The position numbers and the translations under genes are program-made. The notes beneath the pieces were generated by a model. The model was not told the DNA's origin. It was given only the letters and a program-made list of their open reading frames with translations, and searched no databases. From Rhodoferax ferrireducens T118 (GTDB lineage: Bacteria; Pseudomonadota; Gammaproteobacteria; Burkholderiales; Burkholderiaceae_C): a stretch of DNA of 64,000 bases. Shown here piece by piece: positions 1 through 8,915 of the stretch. Each line of letters starts with the position of its first letter. Positions within the stretch are counted from its first letter, which is position 1. The stretch is taken from NCBI RefSeq assembly GCF_000013605.1, contig NC_007901.1, positions 1-64,000 on the forward strand, read 5' to 3'.

Positions 1-1791
1 TCATGCGGTGACTCCTGCAATAGCCGGTTTGCGTCGATCCGCTGGGGGCCGTACCAGATACGTCCACAGGTTTTCAAGATTAAAGATGCTGTCCGCACAT
101 ATGTCGCCTTGGGAAACTTTGTAGAGCGCATGCTCAACGTAGGTCTTCCCGAGCGTGCCTGGTTCGTGAAACTTAGCCGTTCGTAAATCTCGGTACATGT
201 CCATCGCTTCGCGGAACTGATTTTTCGCTATGAGATCCAAAATGTATCGGTTTGGCACCAGGACCTCTGCCACCACCGTGCGCCCGACGACGCCCGTTCC
301 GCGACATCTCGGACATGGTGTCTCGCCGCCTCCTACACGGTAGCGCACGTAGGCACCTTCCAGTGGCAGGGCGAATTTGGTCTTGAGCAGTTCAACCTTG
401 TCTGGTGCGAGCGCATTGAGCGCGGGCTGCTTGCATGTGGGACACAAGATTTCCACCAGTGTCTGGTACAACACCGCACGCAAAAAGCCGTCGGCCGTCA
501 GAATGTGAGGGTCAAATCCAATCCGTTCTGACAGCATGCGTTGCAGTGAAAAGAGAATTCCATTGGCGTGAAAAGTGGCGAACGTCAAATGCCCTGTAAT
601 TGACGAATCCTGCGCCATAAGTGCTGTCTCACGATTGCGTATCTCGCCGGCAGATATCACGTCGGGATCGCTACGCATCACACCATCCATTTTGTTGTTC
701 AGGTCCGACTCTTTGACGGGGACTTGCGATAGATAGGGGATGTCCGACTCGGGTGGAATTTCCAATGAAATCCGCTTTTTGTACTTGGCCGAGGGGTCCA
801 TTGCCAAGATCGTTGTAATCGTGGTCGTCTTGCCCGAGCCCGTTGACCCCACAACTACCACCAATCCATGGGGCGCTTGCGACGCGCGAGTTAGGTCTCG
901 CGTGTGATCGTCACTCAAACCAAGTTGGTCAAGGCTCTTGCGGGCTGCCGATTTGCCGTCGTGCCCGTTAATGCGCATAACAACGTCAAAGCCGCCTTTT
1001 TCCGGTAACGATTCGAAACGCAACTCGGCGTTCTTGATTGGAGGCTTCAGCATTGCCTCTTGCCGATCCAACTCGTTGAAAGTACCGCTCGTACGCACCA
1101 GCGCGTTTGATATCGTGTCGTTCTGATATAGGCCGCGAACCATTTCTGTATAGACTTGGACGGCCTCTGCGGTACGCAAACAGGCATGTTCCTCCAGCGC
1201 ACCGTGGATTCTTAAGCGCACCAACACCATCGGTGCATCGCGCCCAGTATTGCGAATGTCAATGTGAATGTCACTGGCTTCCATTTCGATGCCAGTTGCA
1301 ATGAGCTCGAAGCCCATGCGGATATTCAAACCCTTCGCCTCGCCCGCGACCTCCTGGGTGTCTAGGCGACCGATAGATCTGGCGGCGTGCAGAGCGTGCA
1401 ACACGTTTGTGGTCACCTCGATCATCTTCACGTTGTCGTAGGAGCCGCTGTGACTCAACGATTGCTTGATCGTGTGTGTGATGGCCCGTGTTGCCATCTC
1501 AGGCAGCACAGCCAAATAGACCGTCCTTCCATCAAGGGATACCAAGAGCGCCGCGAAATCTTTGGCATTCGCCGGAATCGGAGCTAATTCCCTGTAGAGA
1601 GGCAAATCCACCTGGTCCTGGATCACCCCAACCCGTGCAGACTGCCCCTGTTTCTGGCCCGTACCATGGCCCGTCGTTGCAAACGATGCTGGCGCTGACG
1701 CCGCACGATCACGTAATGCCCCACCAGAGGGCCCGCGGGCCACCAGCGTAGCGCGAGTTGACGTCCGCTTGAATACATCTAAAAGTGACAT
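1..1791 (-). CDS. pilQ: PilQ/GspE-like type IV pilus assembly ATPase
   Basis: A 596-aa secretion ATPase of the GspE/PilB family, matching PilQ of the R64-type thin pilus by family and position. Visible motifs are a Walker A (GSTGSGKT, about 315-322), a Walker B region (DPDVISAGE, about 375-383), a His box (GHLTFATFHAN, about 400-410) and two CxxC pairs (about 450-453 and 493-496) that probably bind zinc. The N-terminal 60 residues look disordered. It would power pilus subunit assembly at the cytoplasmic face of the inner membrane. It starts 11 bp after the PilO-like gene with AAGGAGC before the ATG. The pil cluster probably continues beyond the left edge. Confidence 0.88.
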   Translation of the reverse strand: MSLLDVFKRTSTRATLVARGPSGGALRDRAASAPASFATTGHGTGQKQGQSARVGVIQDQVDLPLYRELAPIPANAKDFAALLVSLDGRTVYLAVLPEMATRAITHTIKQSLSHSGSYDNVKMIEVTTNVLHALHAARSIGRLDTQEVAGEAKGLNIRMGFELIATGIEMEASDIHIDIRNTGRDAPMVLVRLRIHGALEEHACLRTAEAVQVYTEMVRGLYQNDTISNALVRTSGTFNELDRQEAMLKPPIKNAELRFESLPEKGGFDVVMRINGHDGKSAARKSLDQLGLSDDHTRDLTRASQAPHGLVVVVGSTGSGKTTTITTILAMDPSAKYKKRISLEIPPESDIPYLSQVPVKESDLNNKMDGVMRSDPDVISAGEIRNRETALMAQDSSITGHLTFATFHANGILFSLQRMLSERIGFDPHILTADGFLRAVLYQTLVEILCPTCKQPALNALAPDKVELLKTKFALPLEGAYVRYRVGGGETPCPRCRGTGVVGRTVVAEVLVPNRYILDLIAKNQFREAMDMYRDLRTAKFHEPGTLGKTYVEHALYKVSQGDICADSIFNLENLWTYLVRPPADRRKPAIAGVTA

Positions 1792-1802
1792 GTAAGCTCC
1801 TT

Positions 1803-3113
1803 TTATTGAAGGAAATAGCGGCCCGCAGCCTGAAATCTCACACTCTCAGTATTCACGTCGAAGTGCACACTGGACAGGGTGATGTTTAAGGGCAGTCTGC
1901 GCATGACTGGAACGAACGTGTCCGCAGGGCCAGTCGCGGTCCATTTGCCACTTCTGCGAACCACAGTCGAGCCTTTTGGCAAATCCTTGACAAAATTGGG
2001 GTCGCCCAGCACCGTCTCTTGAGTGAAAGACAATGTGATCCCGGCCAACGCCATTACTTGGGCACGAGTCCCAAAATCAACATTGTGGTTTTCGGGTTGT
2101 TTGAAGTCGGTCAGATTGAACAAAGGCACCTTCTCGAACGCCGGCATGGCCACAACCATCGTGGCCGTTTCCAAATCTGCAAGCAACACGACCGGTGTTT
2201 CACCCTGTCCGGCGCTTTTGACAAAATTGTCGAACGTGGCTTTGCGGCTACGGCTATACACAAGCGTGCATTGCGGCCCGGTGCAATCCGTCGACTTTAT
2301 GACCCAGCCTGCCCGGTTAATTAGCTGGTTCTTCAATTGGCTCCAAATGAATTCCGAAGCTGCGAGCACTTCGTGGGTTTGCTCACTTTGAAACGCCGAG
2401 TCACGCGATGCAATATAGCCTTGCAAGGCCGCTGCACTTTTATCATTTGCAGCCGCCATTTTTTCATGCTGTGTGGTGTAGTAGTCATACCCGTACAGGC
2501 CTCCTGCAATCACCGCTAGTGCGACGAACAAAAGACCCCCGAACTTGAGCCCCTTGTGCATGCCCAAGTCTCGAAAACGAACGGTGTCTTCGTCGTCCGG
2601 CATGCGCATCGGCATGTCCGACACAACCCGCAAGACAGTGCTCGGCGCACATTCCTGGACCTTGTTGGCTATTTCTTGTGAGGCATCAAGAACGCTGTTT
2701 TGAAAGTAGAGCAGCGCGCCTTGTGCCAAATGCGGCTCAAATTCTTCCAGCCCTTTGACAATCTTGTCCGCTTCGCCAATGATGTCGAATGATGGAGATG
2801 GAATTCCGTTGAGAAGCCCGATCAGAACAAATTTGCCTGACGCCAATTGCCCCAGATAAGCCGCAAACTCCACTTCGACCTCGGCCGCAAAAGCAACTGC
2901 AGACGAGATAACCAACTTGCCCCCGACACGGGGCTTAATGCCACCAACGATGGTTTCTCCACCTTTTTGATTGGCAGTCGCAACACAATACGCGCCATAC
3001 CCATTTTTCCGGGCAATGCTTTTGGCTTGATCTTCAATGCTCCCGATCCCGTCCAAGGAATTCCATTGAACTCCATATACTAGATCGATGCCATTTATCG
3101 TTACGAATTCCAT
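1803..3113 (-). CDS. pilO: PilO-like type IVb pilus accessory protein
   Basis: A 436-aa protein resembling the R64 PilO family (inner-membrane pilus accessory protein). The first 180 residues form a soluble actin-like or ASKHA-like module, followed by one membrane segment (about 193-215, rich in G/L/A/V) and a C-terminal periplasmic part. This agrees with PilO linking the cytoplasmic ATPase to the periplasmic and secretin part of the machine. It lies between pilP (9 bp upstream) and pilQ (11 bp downstream) in the R64-type order N-(O/P)-Q. Note that P precedes O here. Family assignment comes from pattern and synteny, not alignment. Confidence 0.75.
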   Translation of the reverse strand: MEFVTINGIDLVYGVQWNSLDGIGSIEDQAKSIARKNGYGAYCVATANQKGGETIVGGIKPRVGGKLVISSAVAFAAEVEVEFAAYLGQLASGKFVLIGLLNGIPSPSFDIIGEADKIVKGLEEFEPHLAQGALLYFQNSVLDASQEIANKVQECAPSTVLRVVSDMPMRMPDDEDTVRFRDLGMHKGLKFGGLLFVALAVIAGGLYGYDYYTTQHEKMAAANDKSAAALQGYIASRDSAFQSEQTHEVLAASEFIWSQLKNQLINRAGWVIKSTDCTGPQCTLVYSRSRKATFDNFVKSAGQGETPVVLLADLETATMVVAMPAFEKVPLFNLTDFKQPENHNVDFGTRAQVMALAGITLSFTQETVLGDPNFVKDLPKGSTVVRRSGKWTATGPADTFVPVMRRLPLNITLSSVHFDVNTESVRFQAAGRYFLQ

Positions 3114-3122
3114 GATTTCTTG

Positions 3123-3644
3123 TTACCGAGCTGGCAGAACGGGCATCCCGCTTGGCAGTGGCGTTTTCCCACCAACTCCGACTGCTGCAGGCTTAGGCAG
3201 TTCATAGGGCTCCGGACCAATAAAGGCGAGTTCGCGCCGCTCTTTGCCCTTAACAATCACGGCACCGCCCTGCGTGATCTCGAGCAGTCTCCAACCATCG
3301 GTTAGCGTCGGGTATTTCATAGATCCCGTTGCTCTCTTTCCATTTACGAGCACGGTAGCCTCCAGCGAGTTTGCCCAACCACGCAATCCGATCAAGGCGT
3401 ATTCCGCAACTGGTGTCTTCGCCCTCGTTGGGGCAGGCATTTGCAGTTGGGGTGCCATAGGGGTTGTTTGCGGCGTGGTTTTCGCACGTTCGGCCAGGCG
3501 GGCCTGATTGGCCCTTTCCTCGATCGTGTCAACGGCACTTTCAACCGTATCGCCTGTGACGGCTGGAGTGGCCGGTGCACTTTGCGCCCAAACTACATGC
3601 ATTGATGCCAACAGCAAAGCTGTAACAAGAACTTGTTTTTTCAT
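3123..3644 (-). CDS. pilP: PilP-like type IV pilus biogenesis protein
   Basis: A 173-aa exported protein. The start is the ATG of MKKQVLV, 2 bp after the pilN stop; longer versions of the frame run back into pilN. Residues 1-22 form a signal peptide ending near VWAQ. A Pro/Thr-rich linker leads to a C-terminal domain with a GxxGxANSLEATVLVNGKR pattern typical of PilP-type pilotin or alignment proteins (small beta domains that contact the secretin). It probably acts in the periplasm with PilN and PilO. Assignment rests on size, signal peptide, the C-terminal pattern and operon position. Confidence 0.72.
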   Translation of the reverse strand: MKKQVLVTALLLASMHVVWAQSAPATPAVTGDTVESAVDTIEERANQARLAERAKTTPQTTPMAPQLQMPAPTRAKTPVAEYALIGLRGWANSLEATVLVNGKRATGSMKYPTLTDGWRLLEITQGGAVIVKGKERRELAFIGPEPYELPKPAAVGVGGKTPLPSGMPVLPAR

Positions 3645-3646
3645 GA

Positions 3647-5098
3647 TCAGATCCCTTTGGATGTCAAGATTGGGGTCACCAGGAGCAGCCACTGATCGCG
3701 ACTCGAACCGGCCGTCTCGCTGCCACCAAGAATTGAGCCTTGAGCAGGAAGAATCCCGCGCCGGTCGAAGCTGTTTGAATCGGACGTTTCCGCCGACAAA
3801 ATCCACGTTTCACCATGCTTGATAGGCACTTGTCCGCGTGAGTAACGCTTGGTGGTCTCGGGCGATTGCAATGTGGTTCCAGCGCTGGTGACGCTTTTGA
3901 GTTGATCCAGTGACGACACTGTGAAGTCATACCCCAATGTCATTCTTTCTGAATCGAACACGGTAGCCCCGAATGCCCCTGCCAGGCCGACTTTGACCGA
4001 CGCTTGCTCAAGGCCCACGCTTGCGGATGTGGTTGAAGAAGATGCAACGCCAGGTGTTGACCTGCTGATGTAGAAGACCTCCTTTTCCGTGCCAAAGTCC
4101 GAGCGACCGTTCTGAGCAATCTCTGTGATGCCGTCACGAACGACCACGGTAGATCCAGACTGGTTCAACAAATTCAAGATCATCTCGGAACCCAGTGATT
4201 CACCCGAAATTGACTCCACTTTAAGAGCACTGGCAATCGTCCCGACCAAGCTGGTTGGCGAAGCAAACGAAATTTTGCGGCCGCCGGTCTTGAGATAGTT
4301 AAAGCCCAAGCCCGTCTCTCCTCCTACCGACTTTGTGAATACAACGAGCTTCCAAAGCAACGTAACTTTCTTGCTAGCCTGTCTGTCATCTACTTCCAAC
4401 AGCTCAGCAATGCGCGCGACGTTCGCCGGTGAGTCTGCGACCGTAATGGAGTTTGACGAACGCATTGCGCTGACACGCGCTCTTGGGGCGACAACACGGA
4501 TCGCATCCAGAATATCGGCCCAAGGATCTCTGGTAACAGTCTTTGCCGCGGCTCCAGCTGAACCCACGGTAATGGCTTCAAAGCCCGGCCTGTCTATGAC
4601 GAACGTACGAACGACGGACTGTTGAATTTGAATAGCATCATCCAAATACTGCCACGTCATTCCGAACCTGGACGTTGTTGAATCGAGCAGTGACTTCAAC
4701 GAAGTGACACTATCAACGCCGATGCGCTGTGAGCCGATCGCGTCGCCGTTGATGAGGATTGTCAGCCCGGTGTGGGCCCGAATAATGTCGGCCACGTCGG
4801 TGATTGCCAAGGGCGTTTGTTCACGCAGAACGAAGCTTTGATCAAAGACGGGTGGCATGCGCTGCGAGGTGCTCCGCGGTAAAACGCGGTCACTGAACCA
4901 CATTCCGGGAACGCGTTGATACAGCGGTACTTCATCGAGTTTTCGGCTCTCAAGCTTGGCCGTAATTTGTCCGACGCGTGTTTCGGAATTTGCAACCTCT
5001 TGTTGAGTCGTCTCGATGACACCTTGAGTGCTGCATGCCGACAACATGACTAAACATACCGCAAGCAGTGATCGATTTGCAAAGGATAGAATTTTCAT
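3647..5098 (-). CDS. pilN: PilN-like secretin lipoprotein of the type IVb pilus
   Basis: A 483-aa outer-membrane secretin. The N-terminus is a lipoprotein signal with a lipobox ending at Cys22 (LSAC). The N-terminal half has ring-forming domains (an STN-like segment about 85-150 and an N1/N2-like segment about 190-240). The C-terminal half has the secretin signature region (VVRDGITEIAQNG... and RRGILPAQGSIL...). This length and lipobox are typical of R64 PilN and BfpB-type secretins. It would form the pilus exit channel. SD AAGGAACTGACAAC is upstream. It is followed directly by pilP. Confidence 0.85.
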   Translation of the reverse strand: MKILSFANRSLLAVCLVMLSACSTQGVIETTQQEVANSETRVGQITAKLESRKLDEVPLYQRVPGMWFSDRVLPRSTSQRMPPVFDQSFVLREQTPLAITDVADIIRAHTGLTILINGDAIGSQRIGVDSVTSLKSLLDSTTSRFGMTWQYLDDAIQIQQSVVRTFVIDRPGFEAITVGSAGAAAKTVTRDPWADILDAIRVVAPRARVSAMRSSNSITVADSPANVARIAELLEVDDRQASKKVTLLWKLVVFTKSVGGETGLGFNYLKTGGRKISFASPTSLVGTIASALKVESISGESLGSEMILNLLNQSGSTVVVRDGITEIAQNGRSDFGTEKEVFYISRSTPGVASSSTTSASVGLEQASVKVGLAGAFGATVFDSERMTLGYDFTVSSLDQLKSVTSAGTTLQSPETTKRYSRGQVPIKHGETWILSAETSDSNSFDRRGILPAQGSILGGSETAGSSRDQWLLLVTPILTSKGI

Positions 5099-5113
5099 TT
5101 TGTTGTCAGTTCC

Positions 5114-5593
5114 TTAAGGGCGAGCCACTAGGCGGGGCAGTACCAGAATCGTGTTGTCATACTCACGAATGACGAATGGTTTCGCGTGGGTCGTAAACGC
5201 TTTCGCCACCTCCGTCATAGCTTCGGCCAATGTCGAAGCTTCAATGCGTGCCGTCGCGTCCAATGGCAACTCGCTCTGTAGCTGCCAATTCACCTGCTTA
5301 TCTGCCGCTTCTGCCCACCGCAAGAAGGCAGTTTTCACATTGCCGTCGCTGCGGCGCAACTCGAATACCCGTCCCGGTGGAGTGGCTGCGGGAGCGACGG
5401 GTTGCACAACCACTGGCTTTGGGGCCACCTGGTTTACTGGTGCAGCAACCTTCTTGTTTGGTGCCATTGGCAACATGGTGTCTTCATCAGAAACCGCGAT
5501 CATGACGTTGGGCGTCCGCAGCGGAACACTTAAGGCAGACGTAGCGGCCGCAAGGACAGCAATGCAAACGATGGATTTTTGTAGGTTCTTCAT
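5114..5593 (-). CDS. TcpQ-domain exported protein (PilL-like)
   Basis: A 159-aa exported protein. It has a signal peptide (about 1-22), a Val/Pro/Ala-rich linker (45-75), and a C-terminal domain of about 80 residues (WAEAADKQVNWQLQSELPLD... then ...IREYDNTILVLP) matching the TcpQ/PilL C-terminal pattern. In R64-type and toxin-coregulated-pilus systems TcpQ supports secretin assembly. It is immediately upstream of the secretin gene (15 bp). The preceding gene ends in a very similar domain, so two TcpQ modules are encoded back to back. Confidence 0.72.
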   Translation of the reverse strand: MKNLQKSIVCIAVLAAATSALSVPLRTPNVMIAVSDEDTMLPMAPNKKVAAPVNQVAPKPVVVQPVAPAATPPGRVFELRRSDGNVKTAFLRWAEAADKQVNWQLQSELPLDATARIEASTLAEAMTEVAKAFTTHAKPFVIREYDNTILVLPRLVARP

Positions 5594-5602
5594 ATTGCAG
5601 CC

Positions 5603-6730
5603 TTACTTGATGGTCAATACTTTGTTGTTCACTTCAACAGCGAGCGGATAGCCAATTTTGTTGGCCTGGGCAACCACGACATTGACTGCATCCAATAAGG
5701 ATTCGGCGATCAGGGTGGCGTCACCAGTAACGGGAATGTCTTGGCTGGCCTTCCAGATCAAGCTCCAGCCTTCGGACGCAGCCCACTTGGACAGCACGGT
5801 CGAGATGTTCTGGTCATTCTTGGCCATCAGCCACTTAACAGCAGACGCCTTGGCCGGTGCCGGCATTGGCTGCATTGAAGGTGCTGGCGCAACCGACGCG
5901 ACGACGACGGGAACGGCGTGACGGGTAGTGCGTTCATCGACAGACCTCCAGGTGACCATGATGTCCGACGTGATGACATCGTTCTCGTTGTCGCGTGCAA
6001 GACCCTCTTTGAGAACTATGCGCTCGATGGGGACCCCTGCAGCAAGGATGCGGTCCCGCATGGCAATGGCCCGAGCACGAGCTAAGCCCTCAAGGTAAAC
6101 CTGATCATCGCGCCCCGTTATCACGACCTTAACCACGGTACCCGACCCAGCAAGGGCGAGTACCAATTTCGCCGCGGCGATTTTTGACACCTGTGATTTT
6201 CCTTTGGCGAAGGGAATCAACGCGTCACGGTCAATAAATTCGTCTGGGTAAGGATCACCGATCAATGGTTTTGCGGAGCCATAGACAGTGGCAGCAAACT
6301 TGACACGACTGGACATCGCCCCCGGACTCGGTTCCACTGGGGTCATATCCTGGCGCAAGACTGCATCTTTGGCTAGAACAGTTCTATTGCGACCAGCGCC
6401 TGTGTATGTCACCTTTGCTGAAAGGTTGGCAAACTGCAGGGTAAGCTTGTTTGTGATGGCGGGGACTACCAAATACTGGCCATTGTTTTTGACTTGAAGC
6501 ATGGTCATCTTGCCGTCGACGCTGGCCAGTACAACGGGGACCAGTGCGCCCTTCATTTGCAGGTATGTGCGCTCGCCATCATCAAACGCCTGTACCGGCT
6601 TGAGATCATTTTCACCAGCGGACCGATATCCGAAGTCGAAAGCATCTCCAGCGTGGGCGGCCAATGCTGCGACCACTGAGAACAGCAGCGGTAAAGCGCG
6701 GGAAAGCATGCGCGACGCGTTGGTTTTCAT
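5603..6730 (-). CDS. Hybrid VirB9-N / OmpA-like / TcpQ protein
   Basis: A 375-aa exported protein with three recognisable parts. Residues about 25-120 match the C-terminal beta domain of VirB9/TrbG (FDFGYRSAGENDLKPVQAFD, then a KNNGQYLVVP-type strand). Residues about 160-260 look like an OmpA-type peptidoglycan-binding region (GRDDQVYLEGLARARAIAMRD). Residues about 295-375 match TcpQ (WAASEGWSLIWKASQDIPV... to EVNNKVLTIK). The ATG at 6730 overlaps the virB10 TGA (ATGA); a TTG 6 bp upstream is less likely. It sits exactly between the T4SS genes and the pilus genes, which suggests it joins T4SS core-complex and secretin functions. The combined architecture is unusual. Confidence 0.7.
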   Translation of the reverse strand: MKTNASRMLSRALPLLFSVVAALAAHAGDAFDFGYRSAGENDLKPVQAFDDGERTYLQMKGALVPVVLASVDGKMTMLQVKNNGQYLVVPAITNKLTLQFANLSAKVTYTGAGRNRTVLAKDAVLRQDMTPVEPSPGAMSSRVKFAATVYGSAKPLIGDPYPDEFIDRDALIPFAKGKSQVSKIAAAKLVLALAGSGTVVKVVITGRDDQVYLEGLARARAIAMRDRILAAGVPIERIVLKEGLARDNENDVITSDIMVTWRSVDERTTRHAVPVVVASVAPAPSMQPMPAPAKASAVKWLMAKNDQNISTVLSKWAASEGWSLIWKASQDIPVTGDATLIAESLLDAVNVVVAQANKIGYPLAVEVNNKVLTIK

Positions 6731-8103
6731 TTGCAATGATTCCTCGATGTAGGCGCGAGCGCAATGTCTCGGACGATGGTCAAAAACATGCGACTTCCAA
6801 TATCGAGTTTGATGGTTGGAGGAATAGTGGCGTTACGGCTCATGATCTTGCCGCCAATGTCGGCCAGGACTTGACCGGCAATCGTTGTGGTGGTGGATTT
6901 TCCGCTGACGTCAGTAGTTGTCACATTCGCCCCACCACTTCCACCTGCGCTCGAAAGCAGTGCTATCGCAAAGCCGTACCCGTACATTTGCAGAAAGTGG
7001 TTGTTGACATCACCTTCAGCGCCTACGGCGCCGCGCTGGTCGACGGCCTGTGCTCCATCGAGGACTACGGAGCGTCCATCGGGCAAAATCATGCGCCGAA
7101 ATGCGAACAGTACGCGTGACTGTCCAGGGCGAATATCGGCGCTGTAGGCTCCATAAAACTTGGTTCCAGGAGGAAGAAGCACTGCGCACTGATTGATGCT
7201 GTCATAGACCGGCGATGTCGACATGGCCGTCACAGAGCCGGGGAGATCGCTATTGACCTCTTCACGCAGCACAATGGGAACTCGCGTACCTTGAAACAGC
7301 ATCCACGGCGACGCCGGTGTTTTGGCGTAGACGGCCTCGGACACCGTCTCGCTGGCCGACTCCTTGAGCCATGCCTGGTCTTTGCCTGTGACTGGTGCTT
7401 TTTGACCGCCTTGCAGGCTCGCCAATATCTTTGCAACATCGAAGGGGGCACCCGCGTCCTGATTTGTGCCATTCTGGGTCTTTGTTAGCGCATCGATTTG
7501 GCGTTGCACAGCATCTGCTGAAGTCTCCATCTCACTTGCGCCTGGCGCACCCATGCGTCCTAAAGCACCAGCAACCCCTTCTCCACTGCCCGTCATGGAG
7601 AAGATGCCCGATACAGCTGCGGCAGCCTCACGCTGATCGCTGGCCGACTCAATCGAAGTGGCGCCAGCCGTACCATCAGGGTTGCTCATGCCTTTGGGAA
7701 GAATCATGCCCCGCCGTGATTGAGTGGCGCCATTGCCCGTGACCGTGCCAGCGGGGAGTGGCTGTGTGCTTGCATTCGCGGAAATGCGGGCTTCAGCAGC
7801 GACGACTTGATCTGCCTTCGCTCCTTGGGCGCGAGCTATCTCTGCTATGTCACCCGGTGGTGGTGGTGGGTTGGCGTTTACCGCCGTCATTGGGGTGCCG
7901 GCCTTGTCGTTGGCGTCCTTCGCTATAGGTGGCGCAGGACGTGATTTTGTCAGGTCGTACGCAGCAAAGGCAATCAGCATCAGAACGAATATTCCAATGA
8001 AGAAGAAGAGCCCAGACCGTGGGATCAGTCCTTTTGGCGGAACCTCCATCAAAGGGGCCTCCAACACCTGATCCGGCGTTTGCAGGGATGGCTGGGTACT
8101 CAT
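6727..8103 (-). CDS. virB10: VirB10/TrbI-like T4SS core-complex protein
   Basis: A 458-aa VirB10/TrbI protein, the T4SS core subunit that spans both membranes. A short cytoplasmic N-terminus is followed by one transmembrane helix (about 31-49), a long Pro/Ala/Gly-rich periplasmic linker, and the TrbI beta-barrel domain from about residue 270 (LFQGTRVPIVLREEVNSDLP; INQCAVLLPPGTKFYG; FAFRRMILPDGRSVVLDG). Its ATG overlaps the virB9 stop (ATGA), so the two are probably translationally coupled. Length and domain order are normal for the family. Confidence 0.93.
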   Translation of the reverse strand: MSTQPSLQTPDQVLEAPLMEVPPKGLIPRSGLFFFIGIFVLMLIAFAAYDLTKSRPAPPIAKDANDKAGTPMTAVNANPPPPPGDIAEIARAQGAKADQVVAAEARISANASTQPLPAGTVTGNGATQSRRGMILPKGMSNPDGTAGATSIESASDQREAAAAVSGIFSMTGSGEGVAGALGRMGAPGASEMETSADAVQRQIDALTKTQNGTNQDAGAPFDVAKILASLQGGQKAPVTGKDQAWLKESASETVSEAVYAKTPASPWMLFQGTRVPIVLREEVNSDLPGSVTAMSTSPVYDSINQCAVLLPPGTKFYGAYSADIRPGQSRVLFAFRRMILPDGRSVVLDGAQAVDQRGAVGAEGDVNNHFLQMYGYGFAIALLSSAGGSGGANVTTTDVSGKSTTTTIAGQVLADIGGKIMSRNATIPPTIKLDIGSRMFLTIVRDIALAPTSRNHCK

Positions 8104-8915
8104 TTTTCCGAACCTTCAAACGAATAGCCCCCGAACAGCCGCTTACTGCCCCGCTTCAGGTTATAGAAACGCACCTCCTGATTGCCAAGCTTTAGAAGGC
8201 CCGCTTCCAATACCCTCGGTATGACGATTGTGTTGCCTTTCAGAACGTACTCAACGAGTTCGACATCCTTGTCCACCAGTCGAAAGACCGCTGGCACGTC
8301 TTCAGCCTGACGAATTTGAATGTACGTTGCAATGCCGTCATCGAAGACATTGAGCGGCTTGATTCGGGTGTCACCGGTGACCTCATAGTTGAAGTTCAGC
8401 AGTTCCGGTGAAACTGACTGATTGCTGCGATCCTCAACTGTTGATGGCGACGGTCTTTCAGCAACGGCGGCAGCGAGATGGCGACGATCAGCATCCGATG
8501 CCTCTATCAACATGTCAGTCGGGCTCTGAAAGGACACCCGCTGATACCAACGCCCGCTCTCTGTTGTCGACTTGAATACGAACTGGTAGGTTCGTTTGGT
8601 TGTGATCAACGTGCCGCTCGTGCTGCTATTTGGATAACGCGGCTTGACAAAGACGTTATTGTCTTTTTGGGCTGTGATCCAGCCAACTGTGTCCCCGAGC
8701 GCAAGAACTTTTACCCGCTCATCGTTGTCGAACTGAATGTGAGTTGTAGCCAGCGGCTTGGTGAACACCCGGTAGCTGTTGTTTTCATCGTATTGAAAGA
8801 CAACCAGTCGTGGATCTCCGGGCAATGGCTCGGCATCCACCTGAGCGTGCGCCCAGGATGCTGCAAGGACAAAGACAACCGAAAAGACGGCTTTAAGGAA
8901 AAATCTCATCATCAT
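8100..8915 (-). CDS. virB9: VirB9/TrbG/CagX-like T4SS core-complex protein
   Basis: A 271-aa VirB9 homologue with a cleavable signal peptide (about 1-24, AHAQ). The N-terminal beta domain contains GDPRLVVFQYDENNSYRV, the usual VirB9 opening pattern. The C-terminal domain (from about 175: LNFNYEVTGDTRIKPLNVFDDG) is the part that binds VirB7 and VirB10 in the outer-membrane complex. Three ATGs lie in a row at the start, preceded by GAGGAAAG, and overlap the virB8 stop. The C-terminal domain is clearly related to residues 25-120 of the hybrid protein two genes downstream. Confidence 0.92.
   Translation of the reverse strand: MMMRFFLKAVFSVVFVLAASWAHAQVDAEPLPGDPRLVVFQYDENNSYRVFTKPLATTHIQFDNDERVKVLALGDTVGWITAQKDNNVFVKPRYPNSSTSGTLITTKRTYQFVFKSTTESGRWYQRVSFQSPTDMLIEASDADRRHLAAAVAERPSPSTVEDRSNQSVSPELLNFNYEVTGDTRIKPLNVFDDGIATYIQIRQAEDVPAVFRLVDKDVELVEYVLKGNTIVIPRVLEAGLLKLGNQEVRFYNLKRGSKRLFGGYSFEGSEK

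Noticed and set aside
5603..8915. Assembly duplication of virB9
   Set aside because: The two VirB9-like regions are too different in sequence and architecture to be a duplicated read segment.
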